A stretch of 64,000 nt of DNA, from the NCBI RefSeq assembly GCF_963678975.1, contig NC_089275.1, positions 18,922,220-18,986,219 on the forward strand, written 5' to 3'. The notes under the pieces are model-generated. The model searched no databases, was not told where the DNA came from, and was given only the letters and a program-made list of their open reading frames with translations. Source of the stretch: Dysidea avara (taxonomy: Eukaryota > Porifera > Demospongiae > Dictyoceratida > Dysideidae). Positions 12,028 to 22,250 of the stretch are shown piece after piece. Position 1 is the first letter of the stretch; the number at the start of each line of letters is the position of its first letter. Position numbers and translations under genes: made by a program.

Positions 12028-12898
12028 ATGTTGTTTCCGTCAAATTGAATGAATAGTTTCATGAGAAAACCAGTGCTTTAACTTACTTTTCTTCCACTAA
12101 ACACGAGATATTGTCATATCCACAACTGAAAAGAAAAACAGATCTTGAAATAACTGCCACGATTCCTCAATATCAGAAGCAGATTCAATTATATGCCATG
12201 GAACACGAGACAAGGTCTCTAAAAATGCAGACATATCAGCTCTCTTATAATTATACAGCACTCTTTTACAAGGAGATTACAGTGAAACAGTAACATTTAA
12301 CGTAAAATGAATAGCGTCATGATCTGTGGATGGTACATTATCAATAACACACATATTAGATATCATATTAGGTCTATTAGTAAGAAGCAGATCTAATAAA
12401 TGATGTTGTGGTGTAGGAGTAGATACCAACTGAGTGAGACAATTATCTTGAACAAGGCCACAACATTCATTTTTGACTGGAGTAGAAATAGTTGGAAAAA
12501 CAACAGACCAGTCAATATTTGGTAAGTTGAAATCACCACACAGAATAATAGGCAACTTACCAGCTGATAATAGACAATTGCTTAAAGCTGACACTCCATT
12601 AACACCCTGGGCAGGAGGACGATAACAAACTCCAAAAAGTACAGGACCACTACATAATTGTAAAAACTTCTAAAAACAATAGCTCATCACAAATACAGTT
12701 CAAATCATCTCTAATGTTAACACGAATATCCTCTCAAACAATAATTAACACTCCTCCGCCATGTCGAGAACAATCTCTGCGAAAAATTGAGTAACAACCT
12801 GGACACATTTCTTTATCAAAAATGGTATTATCCAAAACGTTTTCTGTAACAGCCAAAATGTCAATACGAAAGGTACAAATAAAAGCAAAAAGATTAAA

Positions 12899-13210
12899 TC
12901 ATTTTGGCAAAACACTTCTGGCATTTAGACACACACAAGACAGCTGATTAAGTTTGGGATGGTCAACAGAGACAACTGCTGGTACAAAATTTGAGCATAC
13001 AGCACAAATCCATGGTTCATTAGAATCCTCCTGAACCATTGCTTCATACAAATCATCAGACAATAACTGATCACAAGACACATGGACCCAAGACTCACAT
13101 AAATCACAACATACAACTTTGTGGTCATTCAAAACAGCCTGAACAAAGCTCCAGAGACAATTCTGGGCCTGGATTAGGCTGGATATCTCCTGATAAGAAC
13201 AAAAGGACAC
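12899..13210 (-). CDS. LINE ORF fragment: PHD finger region
   Basis: This 103-codon open frame holds a Cys4-His-Cys3 pattern (CCDLC, VHVSC, WICAVC) typical of the PHD fingers found in some animal LINE proteins. It then reaches the start of the endonuclease (LNARSVLPK). It belongs to the element at 9990-13408. The next frame break comes just downstream, so no full polyprotein can be made. Confidence 0.7.
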   Translation of the reverse strand: MSFCSYQEISSLIQAQNCLWSFVQAVLNDHKVVCCDLCESWVHVSCDQLLSDDLYEAMVQEDSNEPWICAVCSNFVPAVVSVDHPKLNQLSCVCLNARSVLPK

Positions 13211-13504
13211 GAAACGGCAAATAACTCCATTTAATGATCACCACAGGTCATCCGAAACATGAGTAGTCCACAAACAATGGCTGTAGCAGAATACCCAAAG
13301 GGTCAGCATCAACAAAGGGCAAAGAACACTGACAATAACGATTGTCCGAATGGCAAAACGACACAGCAGCAAAGAGGAATACAAATGACCGCTTAAGCAT
13401 TTTTTTTCCCACTAGTATATCTGTAGATGTAGATGAACTCTGGTAAGGCTGAATTAGGGGTTGAATGCCTACTAGGATAAATGAAGCTGTGTCTTGTTTC
13501 ATTA

Positions 13505-13880
13505 CAGTGGAACTGACCCTACTTATCCGGATAGTCAGTTAAGGTGGTGCTGAAGTAATCATGTGAAGCCGTACAATGTCCATTTGTCACAATTAAAATT
13601 AACCCATGCACTTAACGAGCTATTTCAGAAGGAAAAGTGTTTACAAGGTGTTAGAACATGAATAACATTACTTTGTATCAACAATAGTAGACTGACAATA
13701 ATAGAGCTGATTCTTCATAGTGCTTCTTTTTGTTCTATAGTTTTCCATGATATTTTCGTGCATGACCACAAACAGGCTGTCCCATTTGCCTTGTAAGGCT
13801 TCACACAATTACTTCATTAACCAAACTATGAAATGACCACTCTATTAGAGTAGTGACTGTTTTATTAGGGTAATTGAAAA
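13505..13880 (+). mobile_element. Pogo/Tigger-type MITE, left part
   Basis: TACAGTGGAACTGACC at 13505 matches the left end of the complete 218-bp element at 37663-37880. Near 13836 the same internal block occurs (CTCTATTAGAGTAGTGACTG). The matching right half appears at about 18510-18607, ending GTTTCACTGTA. One old copy may have been split by later growth of the region. Confidence 0.45.
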
Positions 13881-14044
13881 TTCTTTATGCCATTATCAGC
13901 TGAATTCCTGGTGATTCCTGGTGACTACTAGCCGAATTGCCTAATTGCATCATATTACCCTTACTATACACAGAACTACTTGGTAACCATACATCTAAAT
14001 ACTCGCTATGAAATTAGGAACTCGATTGAGTTGTTCTTTGTTTA

Positions 14045-14840
14045 CATCAAGACACATGGTAGTGTGTCGTGCGGCCCAAGAAGCCGGCGCGCCACACCGT
14101 GAATATATTTACAGGAAGAAAGAAAACGTCATTTTCACACTTTTGTATCTCGGTGATAGCTTATCCGATTGAAACCAAATTTGCTGCAGAGTTGCCCGCC
14201 AGCTAGGGGAGTCTACATTCCAAATTTGAAGGAAATCACTCAAGCCATTTCCGAGATATGAGCGGTCAAAGTTTCATTTTTTTTCTTCTTATTCTTCATC
14301 TTTTCGCACACTTGCAAAAATTGATATAAAACGCAAATGCGTGCTCCGGTCGCCTTGAAATTTGGCACACAGAAAGGGAGTGCAAAGACGAATCCTAGCA
14401 TCAACTTTGGTGCAAATCTGATGAATGGTTCAGGAGTTATGACCGATTATTCGCGTAAAACAAGATCGATTTGTTGTCACGCCTACAGGATAAACCGCTT
14501 CATGGAATGAGTTGAAAATTGCTATGTAGATGGAGTAACCATCGTAGGAGTGTCTTTTGGTGGTTTGAAAGGAATCGAGATTACGACCACGGAGATATGA
14601 CACAAAACCCAACCTGTGTCACAATTACGCGATCGATTTTTGGTAATAAAAAAGTATTAGTTTTTACGCCTACTAGGCAAACCGCTAAGAGCAATGAGCT
14701 GAAAATCGGTGTATAGCTGGAATAATCTTCATAGAAAGTCCTTGCAGTAGTATAGAAGAATTGGATTACAAACCACTGAGTTATGATTCGAAAGCCAACT
14801 CCGTGTAGCAAATGCGAGATCGAGATACTCTAATAGAACA
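14045..14840. repeat. Dispersed repeat with internal tandem duplication
   Basis: The start (AGACACATGGTAGTGTGTC, then GCGCGCCACACCGTG) matches 59340 onward. Inside, about 14480-14640 and 14668-14825 are diverged copies of one roughly 160-bp unit. Each starts near ACGCCTAC and contains ATGAGTTGAAAATTG or ATGAGCTGAAAATCG. No protein is encoded consistently. The right end abuts a CTCTAATAGA motif and then the minisatellite. Confidence 0.5.
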
Positions 14841-14924
14841 GTCACCCTAATAGAGCATTCAGCTAATTTATTTACTCCATTATAGAATTCTATTACATTA
14901 CAAGTTATTCTGTAGGAACTTCAG

Positions 14925-17415
14925 CTGCAAACAGTTAATCTTATAGACAGTTCAGCAAGAAGCAAGTCAACCTGTGGAGAGGTAAGCTACAATTATATCA
15001 CTGTAGAGATTCAGAACATTACAAGTCACACTGAAGAGAGTTCAGCTATAAACAAGTCATGCACCCTGCAGAGAGTTCACCTACAATTAAATCACTCTCT
15101 AGAGAATTCAGCTACACACAAGTCACTGTGCAGAGAGTTCAGCTACAAACAAATTACCCTGTAGAGAGATCAGCTACAAACAAAACACTTTGCAGAGAGT
15201 TCAGCTATTTGTTCAGTTACACACAAATCAACCTGTAGAGAGATAAGCTAGAAACAAATCACCCTGTAGAGAGTTCAGCTAAAACAAATCAATCTGCAGA
15301 GAGATCAGCTAGAAACAAATCACCTTATAGACAGTTCAGCTACAAACAAATTACCCTGTAGAGAGATCGACTACAAACAAATCAACTTGCAGAGAGATCA
15401 GCTACACACAAATCAACTTGTAGAGAGATCAGCTAGAAACAAATCACCCTGTAGAGAGTTCAGCTAGAAACAAATCAACCTGCAGAGAGATCAGCTACAA
15501 ACAAATCACCTTATAGACAGTTCAGCTACAAACAAATTACCCTGTAGAGAGATCGACTACAAACAAATCAACTTGCAGAGAGATCAGCTACACACAAATC
15601 AACTTGTATAGAGATCAGCTAGGAACAAATCGCCCTGTAGAGAGTTCAGCTACAAACAAATCAATGTGCAGAGAGATCAACTACAAACAAATCACCCTGT
15701 AGAGAGATCATCTAGAAACTAGACACAATGTAAGGAGTTCAGCTACAAGCAATACACCCTGTTGAGATTTCAGCTACAAACAAATCAACCTGTAGAGCGA
15801 TCAGCTACAACAAATCACCCTGTGGAGATCAGCTAGAAACTAGACACAATGTAAGGAGTTCAGGTACAAGCAAATCACCCTGTAGAGATTTAAGCTGCAA
15901 ACAAATCACCCTGTAGAGAGGTCAGCTAGAAACTAGACACAATGTAAAGAGTTCAGCTAGAAGAGGTCACCTTATAGAGAGTAGAAACCATCATGTAGAG
16001 AGTTCAGCTGCAAACAAATCACTCTGTATAGAGTTCAGCTAGAAAAAGTCACCTTGTAGAGAGTTCAGCTAAAAAGAAACCGCCATGTAGAGAGTTCAGC
16101 CTCAAACAAATTACCGTGTAGAGAGTTCAACAACAAACAAATCGCCCTGTAGAGGGATCAGCTAGAAGAAGTTAACTTGTAGAGAGTTCAGCTACAAAGA
16201 AACCATCATGTAGAGAGTTCAGCTACAAAGAAAGCACCATGTAGAGAGTTTAGCTGCAAACAAATCACCTGTAGAGAGTTCAGCTAGAAACAAATCACCC
16301 TGTAGAGAGATCAGCTAGAAGAGGTCACCTTGGAGAGGTCACCTTGGAGAGAGTTCAGCTACAAAGAAATCACCACCTAAAGAGTTCAGCTGCAAACAAA
16401 TCACCCTGTAGAGGGATCAGCTAAAAGAAGTCACCTTGTAGAGAGTTCAGCTACAAAGAAACCATCATGTAGAGAGTTCAGCTACAAAGAAATCACCCTT
16501 TAGAGAGTTCAGCTAGAAGAAGTCACCTTGTAGAGAGTTCAGCTACAAAGAAACCATCACGTAGAGAGTTCAGTTACAAAGAAACCACCATGGATGTAGA
16601 GAGTTTAGCTGCAAACAAATAATATGTAGAAAGTTCAGCTAGAAACAAATCACCCTGTAGAGAAATCAGCTAGAAGAGGTCACCTTGTAGAGAGTTCAGC
16701 TACAAAGAAACCATCATGTAGAGAGTTCAGCTACAAAGAAAGCACCATGTAGAGAGTTTAGCTGCAAACAAATCACCTGTAGAGAGTGCAGCTAGAAGAA
16801 GTCACCCTGTAGAGAGTTCAGCTACAAAGAAACCATCATGTAGAGAGTTCAGTTACAAAGAAACCATCATGGATGTAGAGAGTTCAGCTAGAAACAAATC
16901 ACCCTGTAGAAAAATCAGCTAGAAGAGGTCACCTTGTAGAGAGTTCAGCTACAAAGAAACCATCATGTAGAGAGTTCAGCTACAAAGAAAGCACCATGTA
17001 GAGAGTTTAGCTGCAAACAAATCACCTGTAGAGAGTTCAGCTAGAAACAAATCACCCTGTAGAGAGATCAGTTAGAAGAGGTCACCTTGTAGAGAGTTCA
17101 GCTACAAAGAAACCATCATGTGGAGAGTTCAGCTACAAAGAAATCACCCTGTAGAGAGTTCAGCTAGAAGAAGTCACCTTGTAGAGAGTTCAGCTACAAA
17201 GAAACTATCATGTAGAGAGTTCAGCTACAAAGAAACCACCATGGATGTAGAGAGTTTAGCTGCAAACAAATCACCTGTAGAGAGTTCAGCTAGAAACAAA
17301 TCACCCTGTAGAGAAATCAGCTAGAAGAGGTCATCTTGTAGAGAGTTCAGCTACAAAGAAACCATCCTGTATATAGTTCAGCTATATTTTAAGTCACCCA
17401 GTAGAGAGATCAGCT
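14925..17415. repeat. 31-bp minisatellite array 1
   Basis: About 80 head-to-tail copies of a unit of roughly 31 bp, close to GTAGAGAGTTCAGCTACAAA then CAAATCACCCT. Variants alternate GCTAGAAGA(A/G)GTCACCTT and GCTACAAAGAAACCATCAT, suggesting higher-order units of two to four monomers. The ORFs across it are only translations of the repeat. The same unit forms a second array at 62866-64000. Confidence 0.95.
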
Positions 17416-17634
17416 GCTAAAAATATCCTGTGGGGAATAATGGGCATGTAATAAATATATGTATATAATTTGTATAATTACTAATAAAATCAAAAATAAT
17501 TGAAGTATTAAAAATCTTCTATAAGTTCTTTTCTTCTTCCTGTGGTAAATAAAAAAACACATGGGTTAAAAAAGCCCCAAAACCAGCCATAGGCTGGTGC
17601 TGGCTTTGCAGTATACAAATACAAAAAGAAGTGA

Positions 17635-17962
17635 TATCTAATCAAAAACAGCCAAGCTGTAAAAAAAAGGTGCGGCCCCCAAAAAGGCCATGGTGAAAAA
17701 GATGTGAAATCCAAGGTGGCGGCCAAGAAATGGCTGTGATGGTAAGTTAATGGTAAAAATTTTAATAACGACAATTCAGGTGAATTTTGTGCCACTTGGT
17801 CTTGGCATCAAATCTACCTGAATTATCGATATTAAAATTTTTACCATTAACCTACCATCACAGCCATTTCTTGGCCGCCACCTTGGATTTCACATCTTTT
17901 TCACCATGGCCTTTTTGGAGGCCGCACCTTTTTTTACAGCTTGGCTGTTTTTGATTAGATAA
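17635..17962. mobile_element. Long-inverted-repeat MITE, family B, copy 1
   Basis: Arms of about 140 bp (17635-17772 and 17823-17962) are nearly perfect complements. Each contains CAGCCAAGCTGT, GGTGCGGCC and GGTGGCGGCCAAGAAATGGC. The loop is about 50 bp. A second, left-truncated copy sits in an ABCC intron at 44129-44322. It has no coding potential and is a typical foldback/MITE structure that can form a long hairpin RNA. Confidence 0.75.
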
Positions 17963-18509
17963 TACCAACTGCAATGAAGTTATTACTCGGAAAAGTCTAA
18001 AACATTGGTAAAAACATACAATGGAATCCCAACTAACTATCTACAAAGGTGCCTTACACTCCAAAGAACTATTCTATATAGTTTACTTACAGTGAGATCC
18101 ATTCCACAGCTGGTTCATCGCGATTTGTCCCATTTTTGCTGTTGCGCATGCGTATCTGCATTAGTGACCACCATGCTACATCTGGGATAAAGCAGCCGAC
18201 TGTTGACTTTACCTGTTTCCATTGATGTATAACACTTTCTTTGTTATTAACCACTTGTTTTCAACTCAAAGAACGATATAATTCACCTATTATGAAAGGT
18301 TACATTTTACACTATTACATAACAAACGTGCAATAACCTGGGGAATGATCCGGTTATCCCAGAAACAGGACCCCTATGGGCGTCTCTACTTTAGCACTAA
18401 TGCATCTCACTATTACACGTACTAAACAGTATATATCGAAGCTAGATTTTATTTCCTGCGTGATATATAATGCCATGTCACCATATGGCAACTACTGCCA
18501 TTAATGGGG

Positions 18510-18607
18510 GTTAAGGTTATTTATACACAGTTAAAGAGGTGCAGACTTTTCAGATTTATGGACCACCCCTGGTCCCAAGGGGTTCGGATAACTGAGGTTT
18601 CACTGTA
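18510..18607 (+). mobile_element. Pogo/Tigger-type MITE, right part
   Basis: The words TTATTTATACACAGTTA, CCACCCCTGGTCCCAAGGGG and the end GTTTCACTGTA match the right half of the complete copy at 37663-37880. See the left part at 13505-13880. Confidence 0.45.
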
Positions 18608-18635
18608 CCTTTTATGGCTACGTCCCTTAATCAGA

Positions 18636-18948
18636 CACAGACTTTCTAATTTTTCCTTCTATTTGTTTGTTTACACTTTTTATGCAATGCATTGTACATA
18701 CTACAGTATGCTAAAAGGCACCAGTTGGCTGAAACAATGTTTTACAGTGAAAAAATTTGGCCCACCCTTAGTGGTTGTCAAGTTATACTTGTCTGAAGGA
18801 ATCAGGCAGGCAGCTAGTCAGTCAGTAGAGAATTATGCTAAATGGTACTGTGAGGTGATTTTTGACTAGAAAAGCCTAAACCTTCATATGCAGTACTACT
18901 GTACTGTATGATTATTGTACTGTATGATTATTGTACTGTATGATTATA
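18636..18948 (+). mobile_element. Family A repeat, partial copy
   Basis: It shares with 6500-6860 the words ATGCCAAAAGGCAC (here ATGCTAAAAGGCAC), GAAGGAATCAGGCAGGCAG and the terminal AGTACTACTGTACTGTATGA. The last 13 bases are locally repeated two to three times. The adjacent TIR element at 18950 inserted next to, or into, this tail. Confidence 0.5.
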
Positions 18949-18949
18949 T

Positions 18950-19583
18950 GTGACCCAGTCTGGGAAAACCGGTCTTATCGCCCATGTCAGCAGATTCGAT
19001 TTTTCACCCAGAACACAAAGCTACATGAATAAACTATCTAATTTCACAATCAAAGTCAGCTAGACTTGAGTGGTTTGATTTTGCTGGCTGCTTTTCCCAA
19101 GCCCAGTGGCCATCCGTATGTGCGGTGTGGAGCCTTAATGGAGCTCTGGTCAGCCTGGGGATGGCTGTATATGGCTGTACAGATCCGTGTTGTTGAATAA
19201 ATACCTCTGCTGTGAATTTCCATGTTTTAGCCAGTTTTGAGACCTGAATGGCCCATAACTTGGCCTAGTTCATCCCTACGCCTTACTTTTCAATTTTTGA
19301 ACAGCCTCTTGCCCTCCATCTGGGCCCCCACCTCCCTACTTTTTTGGAGCTTGCCTGATACAGTCAACCTCGGATCAAAAACTATCTAAAATGGTGGGAA
19401 ACTTAGTTGTTGGATACTTACACAGTGGATGTTCTGGAAGGTAAGGAATTGGTATAAAATGTGTGAAAATTTGGTACACATAGCTTCAACTATTGGCGAG
19501 CTACAACACACTAAATATTTAAAACCAGTATTTCTCGATACTTTTAAATAGGCGATAAGACCGCATTTCCCACACTGGGTCAC
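18950..19583. mobile_element. TIR transposon (about 634 bp), non-coding
   Basis: The left end GTGACCCAGTCTGGGAAAAC, then CGGTCTTATCGCC, is mirrored at the right end by GGCGATAAGACCGC and CCCACACTGGGTCAC. This gives TIRs of over 30 bp. ATAT flanks both sides. No transposase frame is visible, so it depends on a helper. Superfamily not assigned. Confidence 0.65.
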
Positions 19584-19837
19584 ATATAGCCAAACATTGT
19601 TATAGTGCTACATGTACACTTTGCACACCTAGCTTTTATAGATATGTAATAAGGTGTGTAAGCTTTATACACCTTATTGCCCTATAGTTAATAGCATGAC
19701 TATAGGGCATTTGTTTTGCATACAGGGACCAGAACAACTTATCACCTTCTATATATGTCATAACGTATACTCAAATCCTACACCATTATAGGGCAGGTGC
19801 CATTGCTAGGATATCATAAACTGAAACTTCAACTCAC

Positions 19838-21222
19838 TTAAATGGACTCCCAGGAACAGGTTCTCCTCCCACCTGTACAGACACGGTATGACTTCCACCA
19901 AATTTACGAACATAGGAAGCCTCATAACTGCCACTACCAATTTCTCTGATAGTAGCCACCTCAGTGACCCGATCCTTGTTGTCATATTGTACTAGAATAT
20001 CTAACTCTTTGGAATTGCAAATGTCATTACCCAAGAAATCTTTTAGTTGTAATGTAAAGCAATTCTTCTTGCCAATAGGAACTATATCCTTCAGGTCTAC
20101 AACAGTACAGCATTCCTGTACATTGCAAAATAATCTGATCTGGTGAATGATCTTTTCAGTGCCTTTCACGTTGATAAGTGAATGTTCCTGAGATACTGGA
20201 TTTAGTTTTGTCTTGCTCTCCATTTCTTTCAGTTTATCTCTTCGCTCCAACATTGACCTTTTCATGGCCAATACATCTTTGCTAACACCTCGTTGTAGTT
20301 TATCGTTGATGAAACTCCAGCAGCTCTTCAACTGGCTTAACAAGAAACACATTTCATCTTCCTGTACTCCTAAACCATTATCCTTTCCCTCTGTATCCTG
20401 TGTGATCTGTTGTTGTAACTGTCTCTTTCGTTCATCTAGGGCAGTATGGAGGGTATTAAAGGCATCGTCCAACCTGTGCAAGTTTTCTTCTTTCCTGTTC
20501 TTCACATCTTGTCTTTTGCTTTTTACTCCATTGATGGCTCCTTCTACTTCATCTATTAGTTGCTGGATACCTGGAAGAGCTTCCTGCAATATTTTCTTCT
20601 CAACATCTATGACGTCAGAGATCACATCATAGTCATGGTCCTTGTGTTTCTTGATGATGCAGTCTCGACAGATCAACATTTCTTCACACCTGCAGTACAA
20701 CTCCAGTGGTTTGGTAGGGTGGACAGGACACATCTCAATCTTCTCTGGTAAAATGGATGGAATTTGGCCACTGGTTTTCTTCATGTCATCTAGTGAGCAA
20801 ATTTCGTGATCTCTCGTGGCTTTGACTTTGCGGTGCGCCTTTTCACAAAAGTTGCACAAGAATATAGCACACTCGTTGCAACATGACGTTGCTTGTTCTT
20901 CCTCGCAACTCTGACAGATGGGCGTGACCTTCTTACTGCTTGCTTGCTCTTGTAGACTCACGATCTCTACCAGACGAACGGCTGAAAAATGCGATGGTAA
21001 TTCTTCTACAGCACGTGGAGTGGATAACGCAACTTTTCCTCTGCATAGTGGACACTCAAGCTCACGTTTCGAAGCCTCCAAGTAGGGCAATCGACCCAAC
21101 CATTCTTTAAGGCAGCCAGTACAAAACGAATGAAGACAAGGTAGTATCTTGGGGTCATTTAAGAGATCTTGACAGATTGCACAAGTGAGCTCTTCTTTCA
21201 CCTTTTCCCAGTTAGTCGCCAT
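19838..21222 (-). CDS. TRIM-type E3 ligase (RING, two B-boxes, coiled coil, filamin), copy B
   Basis: From ATG at 21222 the frame is open for 461 codons plus 2 nt. Residues about 14-64 form a C3HC4 RING (CAIC, LHSFCTGC, CPLC). Two B-boxes follow at about 96-140 and 160-200 (CPVHPTKPLELYC, then CRDCIIKKHKDHDYD), then a Lys/Glu/Gln-rich coiled coil to about 310, then a filamin repeat ending GEPVPGSPFK. Such proteins transfer ubiquitin to substrates bound by the C-terminal domains. The filamin repeat is cut at AA|GTGAGT, so the TGA at 19834 is probably intronic and further exons (NHL repeats in TRIM2/3/71-like relatives) are expected, but I could not find them. An in-frame ATG at 21255 exists, but copy A does not keep it in frame, so 21222 is preferred. 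Confidence 0.85.
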
Positions 21223-21368
21223 GTTTCTATTGTTTTTGCTCGCATATACTTGCATGCAGCTGCAGCAATCACTGTAACCAAATTTAGAAACGGTCTAAAT
21301 AAGGAGTATTGCTTAGCAACAAGCGCTAATATTATTTCGCGCCTGTGCGTAAAACTAAATAGAAAATA

Positions 21369-21535
21369 CCGTATGGCCAAAATATTTCTAGGGGGGAAAT
21401 TTTTGCGAGTTAGCTATCAGCGAAAATTTTATCCTTGAAATATCTAGACCGTAGTCTAATACATTTTGGAAGTGTTTGCAAATCCGCGAAAAATTTATTT
21501 TTAGCAACATTGCTCAACCTCGAAGTACCTCGAAC
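21369..21535. mobile_element. Decayed copy of the CCGTATAGCC MITE
   Basis: It shares with 33004-33206 and 33933-34128 the words TATCAGCGAAAATTTTA, CCTTGAAATAT, AGTGTTTGCAAATCCGC and TTTTTAGCAACATTGCTCAAC. It sits just upstream of the TRIM B start, in what would be its promoter side. Confidence 0.5.
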
Positions 21536-22250
21536 ACCTTGCCCTCGGCTATAGCGCTACGATAAAATATTTCGTGCATTGCTACAGCTTGGTACGTACT
21601 ACATCAGGGGCGGATCCAGATGGGGCGCCAGTACCCCCTCCTTCAGAATTTTTTATAGTGTTGCTCATTGAACATAGCTAGGCACTTTAGACATTAGTAT
21701 GCAGTTTATGACTATGTGTAATATAATAAATCTGTCTCTAGCAAATTATTACCCATATTGACATAGCTAGCACAAGGAGAAATAGGCACCCTCTAGGTTT
21801 AGAAATCGAGATACTCTAATAGAACAGTTATTTACTCTAATAAAACAGTCAACAGCGAGGTCAAGAGTAACATATTTATAATTAAAACATTTTAAACAAC
21901 TAAAAACCTGTTCTAAATTGAGTTAATGACTCTATCCACACTCTAGTGACTATATTTAGAAATTCTCTGGAGATACAGCTGCACACCAAATGCCAGGATT
22001 ATTTATACACTTAAAGTTTTTGTGATGCTTGTGCAGGGGACCTTATACTAATTCAACTTAATTTCAGCCAAAATTAGCACCAACATCATTCTCAAAAAGT
22101 CAATTTTTCAAAATTTCTTTATAGACTTTACAGCTCAGTAGCTTCCAGCATTGAATTTTCATAAGCATTTTAGTCAAAATTGCCACCAAATTCAATCTCA
22201 CAATGCTAAGTTTCAAAATTTCATTAGGGAGCATCCTAGGCCTTTACACT

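Larger units (their letters stand above)
9990..13408 (-). mobile_element. Non-LTR retrotransposon (LINE) with PHD finger, endonuclease and reverse transcriptase
   Basis: On the minus strand a PHD-type zinc finger (CCDLCESWVHVSCD, then WICAVC) comes first. It is followed by AP-endonuclease motifs (GDFNLPNIDW; LLDLLLTNRP; STDHDAIHFTL) and reverse transcriptase motifs (LPKDWVTANIVPVFK; NYHPISLTS; LLLDFAKAFDSVPH; a YADD site near 10976-11000). The order fits the CR1/L2/Rex1-like group. The 3' end is a (TAAA)n-type tail starting at 9990. CCACTA occurs just outside both ends (9984-9989 and 13409-13414), giving a target duplication. Several stops and frameshifts, including a TAA just before YADD, make this copy inactive. 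It inserted into the palindromic head of a family A element. Confidence 0.85.

Noticed and set aside
17118-17324. 68-codon ORF within the minisatellite, looking like an amino-acid repeat protein
   Set aside because: The frame is open only because one 31-bp unit lacks stops in that phase for a few copies. Neighbouring units break it, and it has no splice or start context.
14925-17415. CRISPR-like regularly spaced repeats
   Set aside because: The units are directly adjacent variants of each other with no unique spacers, and the sequence is eukaryotic. It is a minisatellite.
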